This document shows, piece after piece, positions 46,157 to 55,190 of a stretch of DNA of 64,000 nucleotides; within the stretch, counting starts at the first letter, position 1; every line of letters begins with the position of its first letter. The notes under the pieces are model-generated. The model ran no database searches, was not told the origin of the DNA, and was given only the letters and a program-made list of their open reading frames with translations. Made by a program: the position numbers and the translations under genes. The stretch is from Gammaproteobacteria bacterium. Its GTDB lineage: Bacteria > Pseudomonadota > Gammaproteobacteria > SZUA-152. The stretch lies in the NCBI GenBank assembly GCA_029882975.1, contig JAOUJW010000011.1, forward strand, positions 62,001 to 126,000, given 5' to 3'.

Positions 46157-46600
46157 TTAAGTCTCCTTGTGTAAATGCCACTCACAAATCCTGCGTACCG
46201 AGCGGCGCAGACTGTTATAGTTTTTGGTGCCAAGAATAGATTGATATTGCCGCTCCATATCGGTGACCACTTGTATGGCAATACTTATCAATTTTTCGCC
46301 TTTTTTACTGAAGCGAACGTACTTGGCTCTGGCATCCGACTCGTCGCCAAGCACTTCCACATAGCCTTTATGCTCCAGCTCCCTAACCATTTTACCAATG
46401 GCCTGCTTAGTAATCTGCGCGTCTTTTGCCAACCGGGTTAACCGCAAACCCTGAGGGTCTATGTGTCGCAATACGTTGAAATTACCCGTAGTGACGTCAT
46501 CAAACCCATGGGCCACCAAGACGCCTGCTAACTCGTTTTCAAATGCTCGGAACGCGTCCAACAATAGCCGGGCCGTTGCTTGCTCTGAGTCTGTCGTCAT
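46157..46600 (-). CDS. MarR-family transcriptional regulator
   Basis: 147 residues with a winged helix: TTGNFNVLRHIDPQGLRLTRLAK, then AQITKQAIGKMVRELEHKGY (recognition helix) and the wing DESDARAKYVRFSKKG. It probably binds the inverted repeats just upstream of its start and represses itself and the DUF4336 gene. The ligand is unknown. MarR dimers often respond to phenolics, oxidants or metals. Confidence 0.92.
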   Translation of the reverse strand: MTTDSEQATARLLLDAFRAFENELAGVLVAHGFDDVTTGNFNVLRHIDPQGLRLTRLAKDAQITKQAIGKMVRELEHKGYVEVLGDESDARAKYVRFSKKGEKLISIAIQVVTDMERQYQSILGTKNYNSLRRSVRRICEWHLHKET

Positions 46601-46609
46601 TCACATATA

Positions 46610-46624
46610 GTAAACTTGGTTTAC
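46610..46624. promoter_or_regulatory. Putative MarR operator 1
   Basis: The perfect inverted repeat GTAAAC-TTG-GTTTAC centred 17 bp upstream of the marR ATG. MarR proteins bind palindromes of this size, often overlapping their own promoter. Confidence 0.6.
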
Positions 46625-46628
46625 ATAT

Positions 46629-46647
46629 TAGTCAACCTAACTTACTA
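46629..46647. promoter_or_regulatory. Putative MarR operator 2
   Basis: An imperfect inverted repeat TAGTCAAC-CTA-ACTTACTA lies 19 bp from operator 1, centre to centre about two helical turns. Its half-site TAGTNAAC also occurs in operator 1 (TAGTAAAC from 46608). Confidence 0.5.
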
Positions 46648-46736
46648 TTATTTTGGTGCCGTATCATTCTCGATTCACTTGCATTTTTCTGATTGTAAAC
46701 CGAGATGAAATCGAATCGGCCCAACCTTGCTACAGA

Positions 46737-47474
46737 CTACCCAGCCGTTCTGAGACGGTTGATGGAAGCATGGGTAGGCACGTATACACCCTTGAACAGC
46801 AACCAAAGACAAAAAGATACTTCCGCGATCAATGCCGGTAACATGATGATGGGATAGTCTGACGTTGCGTAACCAGCCACCAAAAACTTGGCGAAACTGT
46901 CCACTAAATAGCTAAGTGCGGCAAAGCTCATTAGCATCGCCAATGTTTTTGGAAACAACCGGGAATGGAACAACAAATACCCCAATACCAAACAATGTAC
47001 TGCAAAAAACACCAAACCGATGGAATAGCCCACACTATGCGCCTGCAAAACCAAACCCAGCAACCCCTGTATTTGTGCCGTGTTAAAAACCGTTGTCACT
47101 ACAGAGTCATTTATCAACAACAAAGCAAGGAAATGATTTAGTAAATTTAATGCTAATATGCAGTCCATGGCCAGCCGAGTACATACCGCAGCCAAGGCCA
47201 GAGTTCGGCTCACCGGCTTAAGCAGTTGGTACAACACCAAAGCCAGGGCCAAATCGCACAACAGCATGAACAAATCGCTCACGAAACCCAAACGGAACAA
47301 AAACTCATTTGCCATGAGATTGGATACGGTTGCCTGCATGTCGTCCGCCACAACCAAACCGGATCGAACATAAAGCTCGGCAAACAAACCACTGGCAATA
47401 ATACATAAATAAAGTACACCCCCAATTCCGGCCAACCTTGAGAAATCCGCTCCCGACTTAACCTGTGTTGACAT
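46737..47474 (-). CDS. DUF4386-family membrane protein
   Basis: About 245 residues from the ATG at 47474 (MSTQVKSGADFSRLAGIGG), preceded by GGAGG at good spacing. The 47561 start is rejected. There are six predicted membrane segments, including GVLYLCIIASGLFAELYV, the family signature near the N-terminus. Function unknown. It diverges from the AraC regulator (125-bp gap to its likely start), a classic arrangement for a regulator and its target. Confidence 0.85.
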   Translation of the reverse strand: MSTQVKSGADFSRLAGIGGVLYLCIIASGLFAELYVRSGLVVADDMQATVSNLMANEFLFRLGFVSDLFMLLCDLALALVLYQLLKPVSRTLALAAVCTRLAMDCILALNLLNHFLALLLINDSVVTTVFNTAQIQGLLGLVLQAHSVGYSIGLVFFAVHCLVLGYLLFHSRLFPKTLAMLMSFAALSYLVDSFAKFLVAGYATSDYPIIMLPALIAEVSFCLWLLFKGVYVPTHASINRLRTAG

Positions 47475-47598
47475 GACACGCCTCCAATGGAAAGTTAAAC
47501 TTACGATGTTTCCCAGATGGTAGGACGTTCTATCAACAAATTTTTGATTATTTGTGCTCAATTTTACGAGCCCGGATCATTCTGAACAAATCCACAAT

Positions 47599-48489
47599 AT
47601 GCGAATAAATCATAGACATATCAGTAATCTTATAGACAGGATTGAGAACAACCTGGCTGAAGAGATCAATGTTTTGAATTTGGCCGATAGCTTCAATATG
47701 TCCCCGTGGCATTTTCAACGCACCTTTAAAAGCTTGATTGGCGACACAGTGGGGGGGTACATACGTGGTCGTCGACTAACCCGCGCGGCACAGCTATTAC
47801 TGAACACCGACCGTAGTATTATTGAAGTTGCTTTTAGGGTTGGTTTCGCTTCCCATGAGGCATTTACCCGCTCATTCAAAACCTATTTTTCACAGTCTCC
47901 CAAGAATTTTCGCAAAGACCGACCTAATATATATCTCAAAGAAAAACCCCGACTCTCCCCCGAATTGTTTGAACACCTGGCGGAAGGTATGGATCAATCA
48001 CCCATCATTGCAGAACTACCACCTCGATATTTGCTGGGTTTTAAAGCAGATATACCCTCACCCTTCGTCTCCAATGAAGACTACTGCGACATCCTCTATG
48101 AACCTTGGACAACGTTACTGAGACGACAAAACGAACTACAGCACCGAATTGAGGGTGAATACTATGGCCTCATGGATAGCCCATCCGGAAACTTTACGGA
48201 AGAAACCGTCAACTATATCGCCGCTGCGGCGATCCACTCACCCGAACCCGTTCCACAAGGCATGGTCTTGTATTCATTCCCCAAACAAACGGTCGCCATG
48301 TTTGATGTATTTGCCGGAACCGAAAACAACTTGTCAAAAACCATCGATTTTATCTATGGTTACTGGCTGCCTAACTCCGCTTATACCAGGGATCAGGGAA
48401 ACGATTATGAGTGGTTCCAACAGGTAAAAAACTTCGAAGACCCCAATCTACAATCTAAATATGTATTACCGATTCTCAACTCTAAGTAA
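47599..48489 (+). CDS. AraC-family regulator with GyrI-like effector domain
   Basis: About 296 residues from the ATG at 47599 (MRINHRHISNLIDRI). A GTG at 47554 would add 15 residues. The N-terminal DNA-binding domain has both HTH motifs (INVLNLADSFNMSPWHFQR; IIEVAFRVGFASHEAFTRSF). From about residue 135 the protein looks like a GyrI/SOUL-type small-molecule-binding domain (AELPPRYLLGFKADI, VPQGMVLYSFPKQTVAMF), as in Rob and SoxS-like multidrug regulators. It probably controls the divergent DUF4386 gene. Confidence 0.88.
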   Translation: MRINHRHISNLIDRIENNLAEEINVLNLADSFNMSPWHFQRTFKSLIGDTVGGYIRGRRLTRAAQLLLNTDRSIIEVAFRVGFASHEAFTRSFKTYFSQSPKNFRKDRPNIYLKEKPRLSPELFEHLAEGMDQSPIIAELPPRYLLGFKADIPSPFVSNEDYCDILYEPWTTLLRRQNELQHRIEGEYYGLMDSPSGNFTEETVNYIAAAAIHSPEPVPQGMVLYSFPKQTVAMFDVFAGTENNLSKTIDFIYGYWLPNSAYTRDQGNDYEWFQQVKNFEDPNLQSKYVLPILNSK

Positions 48490-48603
48490 AGCTGATTGAA
48501 AGCGGCACAATAACGAATACTGAAAAACCAAAAAAGAACTGGGTTTTGAAAACCCCTATAACCACACTACGATTACGTCAATTCTGCAAGACGAACAAAT
48601 ACA

Positions 48604-48634
48604 AGGTGGAATTAGTCAGGCATCCTGCTATAAT
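48604..48634 (+). promoter_or_regulatory. Probable promoter of tRNA-Arg
   Basis: A perfect -10 (TATAAT, 48629-48634) is followed by a GC-rich discriminator (CCTCCGGCGG), a feature of growth-rate and stringently controlled stable RNA promoters. The -35 is weak (GTGGAA, 17-bp spacing). The tRNA starts 60 bp downstream. Confidence 0.6.
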
Positions 48635-48693
48635 CCTCCGGCGGAAACTGCTAGACTAAACGTTTAAGCAGTTGATTTAACTAAAATATCAAA

Positions 48694-48770
48694 GCGCCCG
48701 TAGCTCAGCTGGATAGAGTAACTGGCTTCGAACCAGTTGGTCGGGAGTTCGAATCTCTCCGGGCGCGCCA
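48694..48770 (+). tRNA. tRNA-Arg (anticodon UCG)
   Basis: A 77-nt cloverleaf. Acceptor GCGCCCG pairs with CGGGCGC. The D arm is GCTC...GAGT, the anticodon stem ACTGG/CCAGT encloses loop CTTCGAA with anticodon TCG, and the T arm GGGAG TTCGAAT CTCTC follows. The discriminator is G and CCA is encoded. It reads CGA arginine codons. The last 19 nt recur twice downstream. Confidence 0.95.
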
Positions 48771-48771
48771 T

Positions 48772-48816
48772 AAATAGAAAAGGGGTCCTGCTTTTTAGGA
48801 CCCCTTTTCTATTTAT
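48772..48816 (+). terminator. Terminator hairpin, repeat copy 1
   Basis: A perfect 18-bp stem (48772-48789 with 48797-48814) around loop GCTTTTT, right after the tRNA CCA. The T-rich 3' arm makes it a good intrinsic terminator for the tRNA transcript. Confidence 0.8.
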
Positions 48817-48947
48817 CGTGGTTGGGGTTTGATGCAGAACTCCTTAGTTCGACAAAATTGTCTGGAACAATTTTGAACGCCGCAAAGCGGCGGCCCCGAA
48901 GGGGTGAGGCGCATGGATGCGCCGAATAATCTCTCCGGGCGCGCCAT

Positions 48948-48992
48948 AAATAGAAAAGGGGTCCTGCTTTTTAGGACCCCTTTTCTATTTAT
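48948..48992 (+). terminator. Terminator hairpin, repeat copy 2
   Basis: Same sequence as the copy at 48772, exactly 176 bp later, again directly after the tRNA-tail copy. Confidence 0.75.
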
Positions 48993-49123
48993 CGTGGTTG
49001 GGGTTTGATGCAGAACTCCTTAGTTCGACAAAATTGTCTGGAACAATTTTGAACGCCGCAAAGCGGCGGCCCCGAAGGGGTGAGGCGCATGGATGCGCCG
49101 AATAATCTCTCCGGGCGCGCCAT

Positions 49124-49166
49124 AAATAAAAAAGGGTCCTGCTTTTTAGGACCCTTTTTTATTTAT
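49124..49166 (+). terminator. Terminator hairpin, repeat copy 3 (compensated variant)
   Basis: A perfect 17-bp stem (49124-49140 with 49148-49164), same loop GCTTTTT. Relative to copies 1-2 one G-C pair has become A-T and one G-C pair is lost, on both arms together. Confidence 0.75.
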
Positions 49167-49247
49167 CGTGGCTGGAGTTTGCCCCACGCAAAATCGTGTT
49201 TTATATGCCGCACCTTCAGGACTCTTTGTTTTTATCCGCATACCGGC

Positions 49248-49270
49248 GGCTAAAGCCGGAGGCTTTAGCC
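49248..49270. repeat. Inverted repeat before ligA 3' end
   Basis: A perfect 10-bp inverted repeat (GGCTAAAGCC-GGA-GGCTTTAGCC) lies in the gene-free stretch between the tRNA repeats and ligA, with no T-run. REP-like or a 3'-end stabiliser. Confidence 0.5.
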
Positions 49271-49382
49271 TTCGATCAAATGCAGAATAGAACTCAGCCC
49301 TGAAAGGCCTGTGTAAACAAAACGATTTCCTTAAAGGATGGCACCTATTTTTTAATGGACAGTAAATAACGATAAATAAAAA

Positions 49383-51452
<2,070 letters not shown>

Positions 51453-51514
51453 TTATTATTGACTGATTTTTGTCCAATTTGTGCAAAGCACGATCAGCAA
51501 GACAGCCGCTGCAT

Positions 51515-52039
51515 CTAACATCCCAGTTTATCGGCAATTTCCTCTAAAAATCCAAACTGGGTCATATCCTGGATACGTTGGGGATACAGAATTCCGTCCA
51601 GATGATCGCACTCGTGTTGCACCAGGCGAGCATGAAACCCTTCCACTTCCCTTTCGATTTTATTGCCTTGCAGGTCATAGCCCCAATAACGAATCTGTTG
51701 ATAGCGAGGAACTTCACCGCGCAAGCCCGGCACACTGAGACACCCTTCCCAACCCAGTTGAATTGCTTCGCTCATGGGTTCGATCACGGGGTTGATTAAC
51801 ACAGTTTCCGGTACGGGGTCCCGGTCCGGGTAGCGCTTATTTTGTGCAAAACCAAATAACACCACCCGCAGTAATACCCCGATTTGTGGTGCGGCGATAC
51901 CGGCCCCCTCCTCCGCTTTCATGGTATCGTATAGGTCATCGACCAGGCTGTGCAGCTCCGGACCGCCAAATTCGCGCACTTCTGCCGATTTTTCCAGCAA
52001 TAGAGCGCTACCCATTCTCAAAACTCGTCTAACCGCCAT
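51515..52039 (-). CDS. def: Peptide deformylase
   Basis: 174 residues with the three PDF motifs: [10 protein letters not shown] (45-54), EGCLSVP (metal Cys100) and QHECDHLDG (His142, Glu143, His146). It removes the N-formyl group from nascent proteins. It lies beside ligA and csiV, not next to fmt, so it may be a second copy in the genome. Confidence 0.94.
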   Translation of the reverse strand: MAVRRVLRMGSALLLEKSAEVREFGGPELHSLVDDLYDTMKAEEGAGIAAPQIGVLLRVVLFGFAQNKRYPDRDPVPETVLINPVIEPMSEAIQLGWEGCLSVPGLRGEVPRYQQIRYWGYDLQGNKIEREVEGFHARLVQHECDHLDGILYPQRIQDMTQFGFLEEIADKLGC

Positions 52040-52104
52040 GCTTTGGTTCTCAGATTGCTAATTGCCCTATATACTATAAAGATCTAAAAATTAAGTGAAC
52101 GTTC

Positions 52105-53103
52105 ATGAAGCCATATTGTAAACTGAAAGCAGCAACTCTGATCATTTTAGCCGTCATTTTTGTGTGCAGCAGTCTTAATGCCCAGGCGGCGCGCCGATCC
52201 CAATCCAAAAAAGCCGATGAAGGCCCGCCCTGGTATCAGGTGGAAGTGGTGGTATTCGCCAATAAGCAACAACTGGGGTTGGGCACCGAAACTTGGCCGG
52301 CGGACTATCCCGCAACCAAATTCAAAAATGTCATCGACTTGGCATTTTATAATGACGTTCCCTACACCACGACAAAACCGCCGGAACTGCAGCCAAAACC
52401 CAAGAAAAAGTCACATCGAGACCGCAAAAATGAGGTTGAAGAGTACTTAGGCCCGGAACAGGCAAGCACCGTCATCTACAATAAAGGGGCTTTTGTCATG
52501 TTGGGTCGGGATCAATACCAACTTGGCGGAATTGCACAAAATATACACAACTCCAGCGACTACCAATTGTTGCTGCATATTGCATGGCGTCAACCGACAC
52601 ATGGTAAAAAGGACTCCGTTCCCGTCTTTGTGTTTGATGGCATGCAAAGCCCGGATCGTTTGGTGGGTGGCAACACCGACAACCCCAACATGGCCTTGGA
52701 AATGCTACCCGTCGGACCCAATTACCACCGACTCTCCGGTACGTTTCGCCTCTCTGTCGCTCGCTATTTGCACCTGGAAGCCAACTTACACTACAAGCAG
52801 CCCATGCTTCAGGAAGAAATGGTGTACGGTGAATCGGGTGACAGTAACTTTGGGTCCTTCTTTGGCATGCAGAGCTCTACACCCAACGTCATTGAACGGG
52901 AAGTCCTCAAAGACTTTAATCTGTTCGAATCCCGGCGTATGCGCAGTAAAGAAATTCATTATTACGATCACCCCATGCTGAGTGTGGTCGCAAAAGTAAT
53001 ACCCTATGAGTTTCCGGAAGAACCCGAATTTGTCGCGCCTAAAGCACCTTCGCAAAAAGCACCTTCACAAAAAGCACCTTCGCAAAGACCCCGACGCCAA
53101 TAG
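52105..53103 (+). CDS. csiV: CsiV-like cell-wall biogenesis protein
   Basis: 332 residues. After a signal peptide (about 1-29), the CsiV signature begins: WYQVEVVVFAN, ETWPADYP, YNKGAFVML, YQLLLHIAWRQP and SKEIHYYDHPMLSVVAKV near the end. In Vibrio cholerae CsiV binds peptidoglycan and is needed by the LpoA/PBP1A and D-amino-acid response. The region ~90-110 is Lys/Pro-rich. The last 22 residues contain three copies of KAPSQ from a 15-bp repeat. It starts near def and is followed 3 bp later by the hydrolase. Confidence 0.85.
   Translation: MKPYCKLKAATLIILAVIFVCSSLNAQAARRSQSKKADEGPPWYQVEVVVFANKQQLGLGTETWPADYPATKFKNVIDLAFYNDVPYTTTKPPELQPKPKKKSHRDRKNEVEEYLGPEQASTVIYNKGAFVMLGRDQYQLGGIAQNIHNSSDYQLLLHIAWRQPTHGKKDSVPVFVFDGMQSPDRLVGGNTDNPNMALEMLPVGPNYHRLSGTFRLSVARYLHLEANLHYKQPMLQEEMVYGESGDSNFGSFFGMQSSTPNVIEREVLKDFNLFESRRMRSKEIHYYDHPMLSVVAKVIPYEFPEEPEFVAPKAPSQKAPSQKAPSQRPRRQ
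53041..53085 (+). repeat. 15-bp tandem repeat in the csiV 3' end
   Basis: Three in-frame units of AAAGCACCTTCGCAA (one with a single G-to-A change) encode KAPSQ three times, six codons before the stop. Confidence 0.9.
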
Positions 53104-53106
53104 AAC

Positions 53107-53910
53107 ATGGCCTTTCTGGCGGGGGAAGCAGAGAATCCCGGACTTTACTATGAAGTTCACGGGGGCGGCCCGGACCTGATCCTGATTCATGGACTGGGAT
53201 CCAGCCTACAGGATTGGGAATACCAAATTCCAGTCTTTGCGAAGTACTTTCGGGTTCATGCCCTGGATCTACGCGGCTTTGGCCGCTCTGACAAACCGGA
53301 TGGCCCCTACAGTATTCCCGTTTTGGCGCAAGATATTTTGCGCTTTATGGATCAGTTGCACTTACAACAGGCTCACATTGTCGGTATATCCATGGGGGGC
53401 TGGATTGGGCTGCAGTTAGCGGTAAGCCATCCGCAGCGTATCGCCAGTCTCACCGCCGTAAACTGCGGCGCCGATGTCATTCCCAAATCCCTAAAACAAT
53501 GGTTTGAACTGCTGCTGCGCTTGGTCTTATTTCGGTTTCTGAGTATGGAGCGCATTGGCGACATTCTGTCACGACGCTTATTCCCCGGTCCAGATCAAGT
53601 CAAATTAAGAGAAACCTTGGCCGCTCGCTGGGCCGAAAATCATAAGGCAATTTACTTAAAAACCTTTCAGGGATTAGTAGGCTGGAGTGTGGCAGGTCAA
53701 CTCGGACAAATTCAATGCCCCACCCACATCATCACGGCTGAACATGACTACACAGACCTGGCGAGCAAACAGAACATGGTAAATCTCATTCCCAATGCAA
53801 CATTAACCATAATTGAGAACACGCGCCACGCCCTGCCCCTGGAACAGCCTGAACAATTTAATCAGGCGTCCCTGGGGTTTTTGCGGGAGATAGAGCCCTC
53901 AGCGAATTAA
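53107..53910 (+). CDS. Alpha/beta-hydrolase fold protein
   Basis: 267 residues. The oxyanion loop is LILIHGLGSSLQDW, and the nucleophile elbow GISMGGWIG places the catalytic Ser near residue 95. The acid is probably in ITAEHDYTD, and the catalytic His is in ENTRHALPLEQPEQF. Esterase, BioH-like and dienelactone-type enzymes share this pattern. The substrate cannot be told. It starts 3 bp after csiV. The final codons (EPSAN stop) are the first unit of an 18-bp tandem repeat. Confidence 0.88.
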   Translation: MAFLAGEAENPGLYYEVHGGGPDLILIHGLGSSLQDWEYQIPVFAKYFRVHALDLRGFGRSDKPDGPYSIPVLAQDILRFMDQLHLQQAHIVGISMGGWIGLQLAVSHPQRIASLTAVNCGADVIPKSLKQWFELLLRLVLFRFLSMERIGDILSRRLFPGPDQVKLRETLAARWAENHKAIYLKTFQGLVGWSVAGQLGQIQCPTHIITAEHDYTDLASKQNMVNLIPNATLTIIENTRHALPLEQPEQFNQASLGFLREIEPSAN

Positions 53911-54012
53911 GAGCCCTCAGCGAATTAAGAGCCCTCAGCGAATCAAGAGCCCTCAGCGAATCAAGAGCCCTTAGCGAATTAAGAGCCCTTAGCGAATTAA
54001 GAGCCCTTAGCG
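53893..54012 (+). repeat. 18-bp tandem repeat spanning the hydrolase stop codon
   Basis: Six full units and a partial seventh of GAGCCCTCAGCGAATTAA, starting at 53893, 53911, 53929, 53947, 53965, 53983 and 54001. Unit 1 holds the gene's own last five codons and TAA (EPSAN stop). The period is divisible by three, so every unit stays in frame. Units 3-4 carry CAA instead of TAA, and units 5-7 share a C-to-T change, showing pairwise duplication. Confidence 0.95.
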
Positions 54013-54025
54013 CGTCCAGCAATAC

Positions 54026-54409
54026 TTACTTCAGTAATTTAGCAAGCTGTTCTTTATCAGCACCACTGGGACGATGATCCAAGTTGATTATTATTTGCGC
54101 TAGGGTCTTTTCCGAATCCGCAGCTTTGCCATTAATAATCGCCTCTAATTTGGGCTTGTCCGCGCCATCTGCCTGATGATTCAAGTTAAGCATGGCCGTG
54201 GCAAGAACACGCTCATTATTGGATGCAGTGGAACTACTGATAATGTCTTGCAAGGTTTTCTTTCCGTCGGGGCTGGGAAAATGCTTCAGCCGTTGCATAA
54301 TTTCAGCCATTTTCATTATCGCATCACTGTTTCCGGCGAATACCGGCGCACTAAGGCTCATGCTGCCCATGATGATTCCTGTTAACATGACGGTCAGTTT
54401 CATATTCAT
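54026..54409 (-). CDS. Small periplasmic protein with an internal duplication
   Basis: 127 residues from the ATG at 54409, which has GGAGGGAT at good spacing. An upstream ATG at 54442 is less likely. A signal peptide (MNMKLTVMLTGIIMGSMSLSA) is followed by a helical domain with two similar units, ATAMLNLNHQADGADKPKLE and AQIIINLDHRPSGADKEQLA, each N-L-(N/D)-H-x-x-(D/S)-G-A-D-K. No Cys. No family recognised. The conserved His/Asp pattern could bind a metal, but that is only a guess. Confidence 0.75.
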   Translation of the reverse strand: MNMKLTVMLTGIIMGSMSLSAPVFAGNSDAIMKMAEIMQRLKHFPSPDGKKTLQDIISSSTASNNERVLATAMLNLNHQADGADKPKLEAIINGKAADSEKTLAQIIINLDHRPSGADKEQLAKLLK

Positions 54410-54560
54410 AAAATCCCTCCTCTTCAATTGATCATTTTTCAAGCTAGGCTATTCCCGCCTCTCTTCAACAGTATAGAAGCCGAAAAATACTTGACAAGGT
54501 TTATCGGATACAAAAATCCGTATTTGCGTTTGTAGGGTTTTTGGTGAATAGTTTTATGGA

Positions 54561-55163
54561 ATGAAACGAATAAACTCCACCGTAACTTCCGCTGGAACAG
54601 CACTCGTGTTGTTGCTTTCTGTGTTGTTGCTTTCTGTGTGGACGCTCACCCTTATTGCAGCCACAGCAGCGGAAGTGAAAACCTACCAAGCACGTTATGC
54701 CCAGCCCTGCGGGCGCTCTGTGTTGGAACTACGCATAGGGGGAAAAATGATGGAAGTGACCCCCGTCGGCAAAAACCCCGTTTTGGAGCTGAAACAGTAT
54801 GTGCTGAGCAACACCCAGCTGCGGGTTAGGGGCTATTTCAATGAGAACCGATCCAGCCAAATTCAGACAAGGGACTGCAGCCCTGCGCCTGAATTCACCA
54901 TCATTGATTATCAGGCTGATGGCAACGTTTCCAGATGCACAACAACCGAACAATGGTTGCTTATGGAATCAGTACTGAGTTTCGCTAAGGACCTGCCGGA
55001 CAACCAATTCAGTGAGTCAGATTTCCTCCACACCAAGGAGTCCGGTAAGGTCAAAACATTTCCCTTACAACAATGTCATGCTGTATCGGCACCCGGCACT
55101 TGTAAAAACAATGAATGGCCGGCCAATAGTTGCGATTTAACCGAGTTTTGGTGTTGCTCATAG
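54561..55163 (+). CDS. Secreted cysteine-rich protein, function unknown
   Basis: 200 residues with a long, very hydrophobic signal peptide (about 12-37) that contains a duplicated VLLLS. The mature part has eight Cys, including a C-terminal cluster (TCKNNEW...SCDLTEFWCCS), suggesting disulfides. It is followed 27 bp later by a diheme cytochrome gene on the same strand. A TTGACA at 54490-54495 is a perfect -35, but no matching -10 is evident. No family recognised. Confidence 0.7.
   Translation: MKRINSTVTSAGTALVLLLSVLLLSVWTLTLIAATAAEVKTYQARYAQPCGRSVLELRIGGKMMEVTPVGKNPVLELKQYVLSNTQLRVRGYFNENRSSQIQTRDCSPAPEFTIIDYQADGNVSRCTTTEQWLLMESVLSFAKDLPDNQFSESDFLHTKESGKVKTFPLQQCHAVSAPGTCKNNEWPANSCDLTEFWCCS
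54606..54635 (+). repeat. 15-bp tandem duplication in a signal peptide
   Basis: Two exact 15-bp copies (GTGTTGTTGCTTTCT) encode VLLLS twice inside the signal peptide of the gene at 54561. Confidence 0.9.
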
Positions 55164-55190
55164 AAAATTCAACAAAAAGAGAATACAACG

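Larger units (their letters stand above)
48752..49181 (+). repeat. 176-bp tandem repeat of the tRNA-Arg 3' end plus terminator
   Basis: Two full copies (48752-48927, 48928-49103), identical as far as I can compare by eye, plus a diverged partial third (49104-49181). Each starts with the last 19 nt of the tRNA (AATCTCTCCGGGCGCGCCA), followed by a long terminator hairpin, then a unique ~110-bp segment with several small hairpins (CCGC-AAA-GCGG, CCCC-GAA-GGGG, GGCGCAT-GG-ATGCGCC). The layout matches the known 178-bp repeats of the E. coli tyrT locus, which also begin with 19 bp of tRNA end. No ORF is present. Confidence 0.92.

Noticed and set aside
48540-48580. Terminator GGGTTTTGAAAACCC after the AraC gene
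   Set aside because: The stem is short and no T-run follows on the plus strand, so I did not list it as a feature.
48752-49103. Second and third tRNA genes after tRNA-Arg
   Set aside because: Only the last 19 nt of the tRNA is repeated. The D and anticodon arms are absent, so these are tail fragments and not tRNA genes.
48694-49382. Genomic island integrated at tRNA-Arg
   Set aside because: No integrase or cargo gene is present. The downstream DNA is repeats followed by ligA, a core gene.
53893-54012. A CRISPR array
   Set aside because: The repeats are directly adjacent with no unique spacers, are only 18 bp long, and no cas genes are present.
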